NCBI GenBank assembly: GCA_963661945.1
Contig: CAVLDP010000010.1
Coordinates: forward strand, 1 to 64,000
Source: CAVLDP01 sp963661945
Lineage (GTDB): Bacteria > Bacillota > Clostridia > Lachnospirales > Lachnospiraceae
Reading direction: 5' to 3'
DNA length: 64,000 nt
The notes under the pieces are model-generated. The model had not been told where the DNA came from and did not search any database. It worked only from the letters and a program-made list of their open reading frames with translations. The position numbers were made by a program, and so were the translations under genes. Each line of letters starts with the position of its first letter. Position 1 is the stretch's first letter. Below are positions 7,745-16,447 of the stretch, piece by piece.

Positions 7745-8524
7745 CTACTGATTCTCAATCACCTGAATTGCCATATCTGGATAATTCGTGATAACAGAAT
7801 GTACACCTGCCTGCAAACAAAGTGCCACATGCTCTGGTGAATTCACCGTCCATACATTCAGATTGGTACCATTCTTATGTGTCTCTTCCACGAAGCCTGG
7901 ATATTGCAGATTGTAAAGTGCTGGATGAAGTCCCTCCACTCCATGAGCCTTGGCATATTCTGCCATATCAAGTGTTCCATCCTCATAGAGGAAGCCAACC
8001 TCTGCTGCTGGCTCAAGCTCCTTAATCTTCATAACCGTATAATGATTGAAAGAAGAGAAAATCACCCGATCGAGCATATTGTATTCCTTCGTCATTGCAA
8101 GGATTTTCTCCTCAATCGGATAGAATACAATTCCTGTCTTAATCTCAATATTGATAATCAAATCGGTAGGTGCAAAAAGTTCAAAAACTTCTCGCATCGT
8201 AGGAATATCCACCTGATCATATTCTGGATAAACCACCTCACCAAGGACCTGATCTCCAGCCTTCCAAGGATTGCTTCGATTCTGATAATTATAATTAAAC
8301 TGACGAAGCTCAGCTAAGGTATAATCCTTCACCCAGCCTGTACCATTGGATGTTCTGTCAATTGTCTCATCGTGAATAACTACAATCTCTCCATCCTTGG
8401 TCAGCTGAACATCCAGCTCAATGCCGTCTGCTCCCTGATCAATTGCCATCTGAAAGGCTGCCATAGAATTCTCTGGTGCATATCCGGAGGCACCGCGGTG
8501 TCCTAGTACAAGTGTATTTCTCAT
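7745..8524 (-). CDS. Glycerophosphodiester phosphodiesterase
   Basis: Hydrolyses glycerophosphodiesters to glycerol-3-phosphate and an alcohol. It is a 259-residue single-domain TIM barrel with no signal peptide, hence cytoplasmic. Catalytic and metal residues are visible: H9-R10 (GHRGASG), E37 and D39 (IELDVQ) and H51-D52 (VIHDETIDRTSNGTG). C-terminal barrel signatures include INIEIKTG and VWTVNSPE. The ribosome site GAGGAGG precedes the ATG. It lies 34 nt after an MFS carrier on the same strand and may degrade a glycerophosphodiester taken up by it; this link is inferred from position only. Confidence 0.93.
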   Translation of the reverse strand: MRNTLVLGHRGASGYAPENSMAAFQMAIDQGADGIELDVQLTKDGEIVVIHDETIDRTSNGTGWVKDYTLAELRQFNYNYQNRSNPWKAGDQVLGEVVYPEYDQVDIPTMREVFELFAPTDLIINIEIKTGIVFYPIEEKILAMTKEYNMLDRVIFSSFNHYTVMKIKELEPAAEVGFLYEDGTLDMAEYAKAHGVEGLHPALYNLQYPGFVEETHKNGTNLNVWTVNSPEHVALCLQAGVHSVITNYPDMAIQVIENQ

Positions 8525-8558
8525 CTTTCCTCCTCTTGCTTAATAGCTTGCCTATAAA

Positions 8559-9911
8559 TTAATCATCCATATCTGCCAAATGGTCCATAAAGGACTTCTT
8601 CTCTACTACGCCAGAATCACCATGCTTAACAAAGCTCATCGTGACAAATGCCAGTGCCATAAAGACAAATGCATATGGGAAGAAAATCCAATAACCAACA
8701 TAACGAAGCAGGGCTCCTGCGAGTATTGGTGTGACAATCTGTGCTGACATACTGAAGGTGTAATAATATCCAGTAAACTTGCCAACATCACTGCCCTTAC
8801 ACATCTCGATTACCATAGGAAGGGAATTTACATTGATAAATGCCCAACCCATACCTACGATAAAGAGCAGAATATAGAACATAATATTATCTCTAACTGT
8901 GAACTCTCCGGAGAAAGTCAAGTAGAATCCAAATAACACTGCAAAGCAAACAGCCATCATAGTAACGCCAAGAAGAATTGTCTTCTTACGACCAATCTTA
9001 CCTGCAAGTGCTCCAGATGGAACATATGTAAGAATTGCGCCAACCGTAGCAACTGTAAGATAAATGTTAGCTCCACCGAGAGACAGGCCCCATTCTACAT
9101 TTGCAAAGGTTGTAAACCAGGTCTCAAGTGCATTATAAGCAATAAACCAAAGAGCTACAGAGAAGAGAATGAAAATCAGACTTCTCTTCACGTCCTTTGG
9201 AAGCTCTGCATTGCCAGAACCATCATCCTCTGTCACATCCCATTCTGGATGAGCAGCCTCAATCTCCTGAACCTCCTTGTATAACTTGGTTTCATTTACC
9301 GTAGTCATAACAATTACAAGTGACAGAAGCATAATGCCAGCAACAATGAGGAAAAGCAGGAAATAATCCACATGCTCAAGTCCCTCTGTTCTGGATGAAG
9401 AATAAAGCACGGAAGAAATTCCAAGATAGAGAATTCCACCAATTGCTCCCATTAGATTGATAATGGCATTGCCCTGCGAACGAAGTGGCTTCGGTGTCAC
9501 ATCCGGCATCAAAGCAACCGCTGGGCTACGATAGGTTCCCATAGTAACAAGGAGCGCGCCAAGAATGCCCACGAATAAGATTTCCTTGCCAAAGCTTGGG
9601 CTGGCGAAATAGCTATTATCAATAAGTGGCAGAAGCAGCATAAGAATCACTGCCGCAATCGTTCCAAATAGGATAAATGGCTTACGACGGCCCATCTTGC
9701 TCTTACACTTGTCAGATATTCCCCCAAATATCGGCAATAAAAATAGACCAAGTACGTTGTCTGCCGCCATAATCACACCTGTGATTGTCTCATTCATGTT
9801 GAATGTGCTCTTCAGAATCAGTGGCACGATGCCATTGTACATCTGCCAGAAGGCACAAATCGATAGGAAGGCAAAACCAATACGTATGGTCTGTCCAGTT
9901 TTAAGTTTCAT
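8559..9911 (-). CDS. MFS transporter, SLC45/sugar-carrier-like
   Basis: A 450-residue permease with 12 predicted membrane helices split 6+6. A long, acidic central loop (about 215-240) separates the halves. The N-half carries the MFS loop signature in GGISDKCKSKMGRRKPFI, and the C-half carries GKIGRKKT. The arrangement resembles the SLC45/GPH-type sucrose or glycoside carriers, but substrate cannot be read from sequence. It is divergent from the small hydrolase gene at 10059 and upstream of the glycerophosphodiesterase gene. A GAGGGGG site precedes the ATG with a somewhat long spacing of about 11 nt. Confidence 0.88.
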   Translation of the reverse strand: MKLKTGQTIRIGFAFLSICAFWQMYNGIVPLILKSTFNMNETITGVIMAADNVLGLFLLPIFGGISDKCKSKMGRRKPFILFGTIAAVILMLLLPLIDNSYFASPSFGKEILFVGILGALLVTMGTYRSPAVALMPDVTPKPLRSQGNAIINLMGAIGGILYLGISSVLYSSSRTEGLEHVDYFLLFLIVAGIMLLSLVIVMTTVNETKLYKEVQEIEAAHPEWDVTEDDGSGNAELPKDVKRSLIFILFSVALWFIAYNALETWFTTFANVEWGLSLGGANIYLTVATVGAILTYVPSGALAGKIGRKKTILLGVTMMAVCFAVLFGFYLTFSGEFTVRDNIMFYILLFIVGMGWAFINVNSLPMVIEMCKGSDVGKFTGYYYTFSMSAQIVTPILAGALLRYVGYWIFFPYAFVFMALAFVTMSFVKHGDSGVVEKKSFMDHLADMDD

Positions 9912-10058
9912 TATTAAGTTACCCCCTCTAGTAAAAAATTATATAACTTATTCTACTACTTTACCCCTTCTCAGGAAAGCAATTTCGCGAGAATTCATAG
10001 ACTTATTCGATGATATTTCTTATACTTATTCTAGAATTATTAGAAATGAGGTCAGCCT

Positions 10059-10721
10059 ATGTGGATTCAACTGGATAGTCAAATTATCGCTTACGAACGA
10101 ACCGGTCAGGGATATCCCCTCATCCTCTTACATGGAAATGGTGGAGATCATACCATGTTCTCAGAGCTCATCTCATCTCTTGAAGATAGTTATGAAATCT
10201 ACGCTGTAGATTTGCGAGGTCACGGAGAATCCGCCACGCCCAAGGAATTCCACTATGAGGATTTTGCTACAGATATAGAGAAATTCATCGAAGCACTTGG
10301 CATCAGAAGGCCTGCCGTTCTCGGGTTTTCTGATGGCGCCATCGTAGCCATGAAGCTTGCCATGAAGCGAGAGGATCTCCTCTCTGCCCTAATCCTGTGT
10401 GGTGGCAACCTAAGTCCCAAAGGGCTAAACCATGCCGTTCTTCATGAGATCAAGAAGAATTACAAGAAAACTGGCGACCCGCTTCAGAAGCTTATGTTAG
10501 ATGAGCCCAACATTTCCACATCTTCTCTATCAAAGATTACGCTTCCGACTCTTGTAGTCGCAGGAGCAAAGGATAGCATTAGAGAGAAGGAAACCAAGAC
10601 CATCGCAAGAGCCATTCCAAACAGCCAGCTTCTAATTCTTCCCAATGAGAACCACATAAGCTACTTGGTTCACACCGATAAATTCGCTCCTACAGTAAGA
10701 CAATTTCTAAAAAAAGCCTGA
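10059..10721 (+). CDS. Alpha/beta hydrolase, small
   Basis: A 220-residue alpha/beta hydrolase. The oxyanion region is LLHGNGGD (23-30). The nucleophile elbow is GFSDG with Ser91, a Ser-Asp pair like that seen in several C-C hydrolases and esterases. The acid is in AGAKDS and the His is in ENHISY near the C-terminus. The cap region is short. No signal peptide is present, and the substrate is unknown. The ribosome site GAGG lies about 7 nt before the ATG. It is a lone plus-strand gene, divergent from the MFS carrier, and its stop codon is embedded in the terminator hairpin. Confidence 0.88.
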   Translation: MWIQLDSQIIAYERTGQGYPLILLHGNGGDHTMFSELISSLEDSYEIYAVDLRGHGESATPKEFHYEDFATDIEKFIEALGIRRPAVLGFSDGAIVAMKLAMKREDLLSALILCGGNLSPKGLNHAVLHEIKKNYKKTGDPLQKLMLDEPNISTSSLSKITLPTLVVAGAKDSIREKETKTIARAIPNSQLLILPNENHISYLVHTDKFAPTVRQFLKKA

Positions 10722-10745
10722 TGCATATGCACCAGGCTTTCTTCA
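10711..10745. terminator. Bidirectional terminator between hydrolase and dapB
   Basis: A stem AGCCTG / CAGGCT extended by TGCA/TGCA is flanked by an A-run on the left and a T-rich tract on the right, so it can serve both converging genes. It overlaps the stop of the plus-strand hydrolase. Confidence 0.8.
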
Positions 10746-10767
10746 ATCAATTCAAGAATCGCTTATT

Positions 10768-11529
10768 CTATTTTGCTGCAATTACATCAGACATATCATA
10801 GAAGCCAGCAGGCTTACCTGCCAAGAACTTCGCAGCTTCTACCGCTCCCTTGGCAAAAACGGACTTGGAATATGCAGTATGTTCAAAGGTAATCACCTCA
10901 TCCAATCCAGCAAAGATCACCTCATGCTCACCTACGATATTACCGCCGCGAACTGCAGAGATTCCAATCTCATCCGAAGGACGCTTCTCGCGTCGGTTAG
11001 ATCGATCATATACATATTCGTACTTTCCGCCCATCTCTTCATTGATGGAATCTGCGAGTGCAATTGCCGTACCAGATGGAGCATCCAACTTCTGATTATG
11101 ATGCTTCTCCACAATCTCGATATCATATCCTGCTGGAGCAAAGACCTTGGCCGCCTTCTTCAGAATATCCATAAGTGTGTTGATTCCAAGTGACATATTT
11201 GCAGAACGAAGAACTGCAACAGATTCAGATGCCTTATGTGCTGCTTCAATCTGGTCCTCACTAAGTCCTGTTGTACATAGAATCATAGGAATCTTCTTCG
11301 TCGTACTATAAGAAATCAGTCCATCAATCGCTGCCACATTTGAGAAATCAATAATCACGTCCGCATCGACATCCACTTCCGAAATAGAAGTAAATACAGG
11401 ATACGCATTCTCAACTCCAGTATAGGTATCAACACCAGCTACAATCTGAACCTCTGCATCATCCTTGCAGATCTCTGTTACAACTCGGCCCATACGACCA
11501 TTGCAGCCATGCATAATAATTCTTGTCAT
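10768..11529 (-). CDS. dapB: 4-hydroxy-tetrahydrodipicolinate reductase
   Basis: NAD(P)H-dependent reductase of the diaminopimelate/lysine pathway. It acts on the DapA product. The length of 253 residues is normal. The dinucleotide-binding motif GCNGRMG is at 8-14, and the substrate-binding and catalytic region reads EKHHNQKLDAPSGTA. The C-terminal domain ends with FYDMSDV. The gene follows dapA by 42 nt and closes an operon that begins with the adenosyltransferase gene. The ribosome site (GGAAATG) is weak. Confidence 0.97.
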   Translation of the reverse strand: MTRIIMHGCNGRMGRVVTEICKDDAEVQIVAGVDTYTGVENAYPVFTSISEVDVDADVIIDFSNVAAIDGLISYSTTKKIPMILCTTGLSEDQIEAAHKASESVAVLRSANMSLGINTLMDILKKAAKVFAPAGYDIEIVEKHHNQKLDAPSGTAIALADSINEEMGGKYEYVYDRSNRREKRPSDEIGISAVRGGNIVGEHEVIFAGLDEVITFEHTAYSKSVFAKGAVEAAKFLAGKPAGFYDMSDVIAAK

Positions 11530-11571
11530 ATCATTTCCAATCTATCTATCATCAACCATAAGTTCGTAGGA

Positions 11572-12465
11572 CTATGCTAGACAGCCATACTTCTTCAGCT
11601 CCTCACGAAGCTTAGCGGCATTGGCCTCTCCCATCTCACACAGTGGCATACGAAGTGGTCCAACATCCATACCCATCATATTAAGAGCAGTCTTCACAGG
11701 AATTGGATTCACCTCTGAGAATAAGGCATCTACAAGATCGAGGGATCTCATCTGAATCTCTCTGGATCTAGCAACATCACCATCCAGGAAGCTCTGGCAG
11801 AGCTCATGTGTCTCACGTGGTGCAACATTGGCAAGAACAGAGATCACACCAATACCACCAATTGACATAAGCGGTGTAACAAGTCCATCCTCACCAGAAT
11901 AGAGGTCCAGCTTGCCATCGCAGAGATTCATGGTCTTCGAAGCCTGAGCCATATTACCGGTAGCCTCCTTCAGACCAACGATATTAGACTTACTCTTCCA
12001 AAGTGTCGCAACTGTCTCCGGAAGCAGGTTGCAACCGGTACGTCCTGGGACGTTATATAGAATAATCGGAAGCTTCGTCGAATCTGCAATCGCACTATAA
12101 TGCTTAATCAGTCCTGCCTGAGAAGCCTTGTTATAGTATGGCGTAACGATAAGTGCGCCGTCTGCTCCGTCTTCTTCTGCCTCTGTTGTAAGCTGAATGG
12201 CACATTTTGTATTATTAGAGCCAGTTCCTGCCACAACAGGAATTCTACCCTTTGTAAATTCTACTGCTGCCTTGATCACTGCACGATGCTCTTCCATCGA
12301 AAGTGTAGAGCCTTCCCCTGTCGTACCTGCAATGACAATACAGTCTGTTCCATTGTCCACATGGAAATTGATTAACTCCTCTAATTTGTCGAAGTTAACC
12401 TCCATGTCAGAATTATTCTTCATAGGTGTAATAATCGCTACACCTGAACCTGTAAATATTGGCAT
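11572..12465 (-). CDS. dapA: 4-hydroxy-tetrahydrodipicolinate synthase
   Basis: Condenses pyruvate with aspartate semialdehyde, the first committed step of lysine and diaminopimelate synthesis. The 297-residue TIM barrel carries the Schiff-base lysine K166 (GLKEATGN) and Tyr137 (ILYNVPGRTG), plus the pyruvate-binding GTTGEGSTL. I chose the ATG of MPIFTG because GGAGG lies just upstream; an ATG five codons earlier overlaps that site. It lies between the adenosyltransferase gene and dapB in one operon. Confidence 0.97.
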   Translation of the reverse strand: MPIFTGSGVAIITPMKNNSDMEVNFDKLEELINFHVDNGTDCIVIAGTTGEGSTLSMEEHRAVIKAAVEFTKGRIPVVAGTGSNNTKCAIQLTTEAEEDGADGALIVTPYYNKASQAGLIKHYSAIADSTKLPIILYNVPGRTGCNLLPETVATLWKSKSNIVGLKEATGNMAQASKTMNLCDGKLDLYSGEDGLVTPLMSIGGIGVISVLANVAPRETHELCQSFLDGDVARSREIQMRSLDLVDALFSEVNPIPVKTALNMMGMDVGPLRMPLCEMGEANAAKLREELKKYGCLA

Positions 12466-12503
12466 ATCTCTCTCCTCCATAGATATACAAAATTATAGGT
12501 TTT

Positions 12504-12983
12504 CTACTTATCTCGTGTCAAGCAGATGCTCTCATCCGCAAGCGTCCTTAATTCGTCCGGCATGTGTCTGCCGGTCATAATAATATCTGTAAAAAGAGAA
12601 CGAACCCCAAGAACATTCACAAGTTCATCAACCGTAATAATTCCCTCTTCAATCACGCCTAATACTTCATCGAGAATCAACATATCGCATTCGCCTGTCG
12701 TAAGGACCTTCTTCGCGAAGTTCAATCCATTACGAATATTCTGCTGCTCATCCTTACGATCCTCATCAGACAAATCATCATAGGCCTCTTCTGATTTCTC
12801 AAAGCGAAAGAACTTAATCTCCGGTTCCAGCTTAGTCAAAAACTCGTGATCCACCGGGCTCTTCATAAACTGCACGATACATACAGAGCTTCCATTGCTG
12901 GCCTTACGAACGCCATTGCCAAGAGCTGCAGAGCTCTTGCCCTGTCCGTCTCCATAATAAATCTGTATCTTTCCTTGGTCCAT
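12504..12983 (-). CDS. cobA: Corrinoid adenosyltransferase (CobA/BtuR family)
   Basis: Transfers the adenosyl group of ATP to Co(I) corrinoid to make adenosyl-cobamide. The 159-residue protein has the characteristic P-loop GDGQGKS (11-17) and the ILDEVLGVIEEGII segment that corresponds to Walker B. At 159 residues it lacks the N-terminal extension of some enterobacterial enzymes. It heads the operon with dapA and dapB, an unusual pairing because no other cobamide gene is nearby. Its promoter is strong and I see no cobalamin riboswitch in the leader. Confidence 0.92.
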   Translation of the reverse strand: MDQGKIQIYYGDGQGKSSAALGNGVRKASNGSSVCIVQFMKSPVDHEFLTKLEPEIKFFRFEKSEEAYDDLSDEDRKDEQQNIRNGLNFAKKVLTTGECDMLILDEVLGVIEEGIITVDELVNVLGVRSLFTDIIMTGRHMPDELRTLADESICLTRDK

Positions 12984-13021
12984 AACATCCTCCCTCAGAA
13001 ATTGTCACAAGAATGAAATAG

Positions 13022-13050
13022 ACTATAGCATAAATGCCTGCATTTGACAA
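13022..13050 (-). promoter_or_regulatory. Promoter of the cobA-dapA-dapB operon
   Basis: The minus strand carries TTGTCA (13045-13050), a 17-nt spacer, then TATAGT (13022-13027). The leader to the ATG at 12983 is only about 30 nt, too short for a cobalamin or lysine riboswitch. Confidence 0.75.
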
Positions 13051-13067
13051 ATAAAGGGAAAGAAGTC

Positions 13068-13095
13068 TTGATTACTTCTGAAATTGTGATAGAAT
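13068..13095 (+). promoter_or_regulatory. Possible upstream promoter of typA
   Basis: TTGATT (13068-13073), 16 nt, then TAGAAT (13090-13095). The -35 box lies inside a perfect 6-bp inverted repeat, AGAAGT-N7-ACTTCT (13061-13079), which could be an operator. Confidence 0.4.
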
Positions 13096-13117
13096 GGATA
13101 AGGTTTTTGTGCTTATT

Positions 13118-13146
13118 TTGAGAGCACGAGTTTTTTCCTATATAAT
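13118..13146 (+). promoter_or_regulatory. Main promoter of typA
   Basis: TTGAGA (13118-13123), 17 nt, then the consensus TATAAT (13141-13146), about 34 nt before the chosen start codon. Confidence 0.75.
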
Positions 13147-13179
13147 GCGTTTTTAAGATTTTAAGAAAGAAGGATGTAT

Positions 13180-15015
13180 ATGCAGACTAGTAGAGAGGAT
13201 ATCAGAAATATTGCTATTATCGCCCACGTTGATCACGGCAAGACAACTCTTGTTGACGAGCTTCTTAAGCAATCCGGTGTATTCCGCGAGAACCAGGAAG
13301 TCCAGGAACGTGTCATGGATTCCAATGACATTGAGCGTGAGCGTGGTATCACCATTCTGTCCAAGAATACCGCTGTATATTATAAGGATACCAAAATCAA
13401 CATCATTGACACCCCAGGCCATGCTGACTTCGGTGGCGAGGTCGAGCGTGTTCTTAAGATGGTAGACGGCGTTGTCCTGGTTGTAGATGCCTTTGAGGGC
13501 GCCATGCCTCAGACCAAGTTCGTTCTGATGAAGGCTCTTGACCTAGACCTTCCTGTCATCTGCTGCATCAACAAGATTGACCGTCCAGAAGCACGTCCAG
13601 ATGAGGTTATCGACGAAGTACTTGAGCTCTTCATGGACTTAGATGCATCGGACGAGCAGTTAGATTGTCCATTCGTCTACGCTTCTGCCAAAGAAGGCTT
13701 CGCCATGCTTGACCTAGCCGATGAGAAGAAGGATATGACTCCACTCTTCGAGACTATCATTGATTACATTCCTGCTCCTACCGGAGATCCAGAGGCTAAT
13801 ACACAGGTACTCATTTCTACTATCGATTACAATGAATTCGTTGGTCGAATTGGTATCGGTAAGGTATCAAATGGTTGCCTCAAGCTGAATCAGGAGGCAG
13901 TTGTTCTTAACCACCATGATCCAGACAAATGCAGCAAGGTTCGTATCAGCAAGCTTTATGAATATGATGGCCTCGAGAAGGTCGATGTTACGGAAGCCAA
14001 GATGGGTTCCATCGTAGCCATTTCCGGTATTGCTGATCTCCACATCGGAGATACAGTCTGCGGAACCGAAAGCCCTGAGGCAATTCCTTTCCAGAAGATT
14101 TCTGAGCCTACCATTTCTATGAACTTCATTGTAAATGATAGCCCATTCGCTGGACAGGAAGGCAAGTTCGTAACCTCTCGTCACATCCGTGAGAGACTTT
14201 TCCGCGAGCTTAACACCGACGTTTCCCTTCGCGTAGAGGAGACCGATTCACCAGATTCCTACAAGGTATCCGGCCGTGGTGAGCTTCACTTATCCGTCCT
14301 CGTCGAGAATATGCGCCGTGAAGGCTATGAATTTGCAGTCAGCAAGGCGGAGGTACTCTACAAGGAAGATGAGAACGGTAAGCGTCTTGAGCCAATGGAA
14401 CGCGCTTATGTTGACGTGCCAGACGAATACACTGGCGCAGTCATCGAGAAATTATCACAGCGTAAAGGTGAGCTCCAGAATATGACACCAATCACCGGTG
14501 GCTTCACACGAATCGAATTCAAGATTCCATCTCGTGGCTTAATTGGCTATCGTGGCGAATTCATGACCGATACTCGTGGAAATGGTATCATCAACACCGT
14601 ATTTGATGGCTATGAGCCATTCAAGGGTGAAATTGCTTACCGTGAGCTTGGTTCTCTGATTGCCTACGAAACTGGTGAATCTGTAGCATATGGACTCTTC
14701 TCTGCTCAGGATAGAGGAACCCTCTTCATCGGACCTGGCGAGAAGGTATACTCTGGAATGGTCATCGGTTCTTGTTCTCGAGCTGAAGATATTGAGCTTA
14801 ATGTATGTAAGAAGAAGCATCTGACTAATACTCGTTCTTCTTCCGCTGATGAAGCACTGACCCTTGTTCCACCTAGAATTCTCTCTCTAGAGCAGGCAAT
14901 TGATTTCATCGATACAGACGAGCTTCTCGAGGTTACTCCAGAATCCTTACGAATTCGTAAGAAGATCCTCGATCCACTCGAGCGAAAGAGATCAAACATC
15001 AGAAAGAAGCAGTAA
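13180..15015 (+). CDS. typA: Ribosome-associated GTPase TypA/BipA
   Basis: Translational GTPase that binds 70S ribosomes and assists 50S assembly and growth under stress. Its 611 residues match the family. The G1 motif is HVDHGKTT, G3 DTPGHADF, G4 NKID and G5 SAKEG. EF-G-like domains III and V and the TypA-specific C-terminal domain ([27 protein letters not shown]) follow. The second of two in-frame ATGs is preferred because AAGAAGG is 6 nt before it and abuts the first. It is monocistronic on the plus strand with its own terminator. Confidence 0.97.
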   Translation: MQTSREDIRNIAIIAHVDHGKTTLVDELLKQSGVFRENQEVQERVMDSNDIERERGITILSKNTAVYYKDTKINIIDTPGHADFGGEVERVLKMVDGVVLVVDAFEGAMPQTKFVLMKALDLDLPVICCINKIDRPEARPDEVIDEVLELFMDLDASDEQLDCPFVYASAKEGFAMLDLADEKKDMTPLFETIIDYIPAPTGDPEANTQVLISTIDYNEFVGRIGIGKVSNGCLKLNQEAVVLNHHDPDKCSKVRISKLYEYDGLEKVDVTEAKMGSIVAISGIADLHIGDTVCGTESPEAIPFQKISEPTISMNFIVNDSPFAGQEGKFVTSRHIRERLFRELNTDVSLRVEETDSPDSYKVSGRGELHLSVLVENMRREGYEFAVSKAEVLYKEDENGKRLEPMERAYVDVPDEYTGAVIEKLSQRKGELQNMTPITGGFTRIEFKIPSRGLIGYRGEFMTDTRGNGIINTVFDGYEPFKGEIAYRELGSLIAYETGESVAYGLFSAQDRGTLFIGPGEKVYSGMVIGSCSRAEDIELNVCKKKHLTNTRSSSADEALTLVPPRILSLEQAIDFIDTDELLEVTPESLRIRKKILDPLERKRSNIRKKQ

Positions 15016-15036
15016 TCATTGCATAATATAGAATGC

Positions 15037-15085
15037 AAAAAGGAAGCCCTCCAAGGACCACAGGTCCTCGGAGGGCTTCTCTCAT
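15037..15085. terminator. Bidirectional terminator between typA and serS
   Basis: A long stem GAAGCCCTCC-AGGACC / GGTCCT-GGAGGGCTTC with a 3-nt loop is flanked by an A-run on the left and a pyrimidine-rich tract on the right. It serves both converging genes. Confidence 0.9.
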
Positions 15086-15096
15086 ATTAACTTATC

Positions 15097-16386
15097 TTAG
15101 TGCTTCGGTGTAAGTACTGTCTTACCACCCATATATGGCTGCAGGGCAGTTGGAATATTCACACTGCCATCCTCATTCAGATTATTCTCAAGGAAGGCAA
15201 TCAGCATACGAGGTGGAGCAACTACTGTATTATTCAGAGTATGTGCGAAATACTTGGAGCCATCTTCTCCCTTCACACGAATCTTGAGACGACGTGCCTG
15301 CGCATCACCCAGATTAGAGCATGAGCCAACCTCAAAATACTTCTGCTGACGTGGAGACCAAGCCTCTACATCACATGACTTCACCTTGAGATCTGCCAGA
15401 TCTCCTGAGCAGCACTCCAGGGTACGAACAGGAATATCCAGGCTTCTGAAGAGATCTACTGTATTCTGCCATAGCTTGTCATACCACGCCTTAGATTCCT
15501 CTGGCTTACATACAACAATCATCTCCTGCTTCTCAAACTGGTGAATACGATACACACCACGCTCCTCAATGCCGTGAGCTCCCTTTTCTTTACGGAAGCA
15601 TGGCGAATAAGAGGTCAGAGTATATGGTAGTGATGCCTCATCATTTACCGTATCAATAAACTTACCAATCATGGAATGCTCAGAGGTTCCGATCAGATAT
15701 AAATCCTCTCCCTCAATCTTGTACATCATAGCATCCATCTCATCGAAGGACATAACGCCTGTAACCACATTGCTTCGAATCATAAATGGTGGTATGCAGT
15801 AAGTGAAACCACGATCAATCATGAAATCTCTCGCATAAGAAATCACCGCACTATGAAGTCTGGCAATATCTCCCATCAAATAGTAGAAGCCATTACCAGC
15901 CACCTTGCCAGCAGCATCCAGATCAATGCCATCGAAACGATCCATAATCTCTGTATGATATGGAACTTCAAATGCTGGAGTCACAGGATCTCCATACTTC
16001 TGAATCTCTACATTGCAGGAATCATCTGGTCCGATAGGCACAGATGGATCAATGATATTAGGAATTACCATCATACGCTTCTCTACTTCTGCCTGGTATT
16101 CCTTCTCAAGCTCTTCTAATTCAGCAAGACGACTAGCATTAGCGGCAACCTTGGCCTTCACTTCCTCAGCCTCTTCCTTCTTGCCTTCCTTCATCAGAGC
16201 GCCAATCTCCTTAGACAGCTTATTACGCGAGGCTCTAAGCTCATCAGCCTCCTGCTGTGCAGCTCTTGCCTTCTTGTCAAATTCAATGACCTCATCTACC
16301 ATAGGTAACTTGTGATCCTGAAACTTCTTCTTGATATTCTCCTTCACAAGATCAGGATTCTCGCGTAAAAACTTAATGTCTAACAT
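15097..16386 (-). CDS. serS: Seryl-tRNA synthetase
   Basis: Class II synthetase that charges tRNA-Ser and tRNA-Sec. It has 429 residues. The N-terminal antiparallel coiled coil (about 30-105) binds the long variable arm of the tRNA. Motif 2 is in FRKEKGAHGIEERGVYR and motif 3 in GDGS/NNTVVAPPRMLIAFLE near the C-terminus. The ATG of MLDIKFL is chosen because GGAGG lies 8 nt upstream; an in-frame TTG overlaps that site. It has its own promoter inside the end of the neighbouring c-di-GMP gene, and I see no T-box leader. Confidence 0.97.
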   Translation of the reverse strand: MLDIKFLRENPDLVKENIKKKFQDHKLPMVDEVIEFDKKARAAQQEADELRASRNKLSKEIGALMKEGKKEEAEEVKAKVAANASRLAELEELEKEYQAEVEKRMMVIPNIIDPSVPIGPDDSCNVEIQKYGDPVTPAFEVPYHTEIMDRFDGIDLDAAGKVAGNGFYYLMGDIARLHSAVISYARDFMIDRGFTYCIPPFMIRSNVVTGVMSFDEMDAMMYKIEGEDLYLIGTSEHSMIGKFIDTVNDEASLPYTLTSYSPCFRKEKGAHGIEERGVYRIHQFEKQEMIVVCKPEESKAWYDKLWQNTVDLFRSLDIPVRTLECCSGDLADLKVKSCDVEAWSPRQQKYFEVGSCSNLGDAQARRLKIRVKGEDGSKYFAHTLNNTVVAPPRMLIAFLENNLNEDGSVNIPTALQPYMGGKTVLTPKH

Positions 16387-16418
16387 GAATATTTCCTCCA
16401 AAAATAAACTCTTGTCCC

Positions 16419-16447
16419 ATTATATATGTCACTAGGACAAATTGCAA
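16419..16447 (-). promoter_or_regulatory. Promoter of serS
   Basis: The minus strand has TTGCAA (16442-16447), 17 nt, then TATAAT (16419-16424). The -35 box lies within the final codons of the EAL-protein gene. Confidence 0.7.

Noticed and set aside
12984..13060. Possible cobalamin riboswitch upstream of the adenosyltransferase gene
   Set aside because: The promoter leaves only about 30 nt of leader, far too short for a B12 element, and no B12-box sequence is present.
16387..16431. Possible T-box leader upstream of serS
   Set aside because: The gap before serS is under 50 nt and contains a promoter; no antiterminator or T-box motif fits. The hisS gene likewise overlaps hemZ, leaving no room for one.
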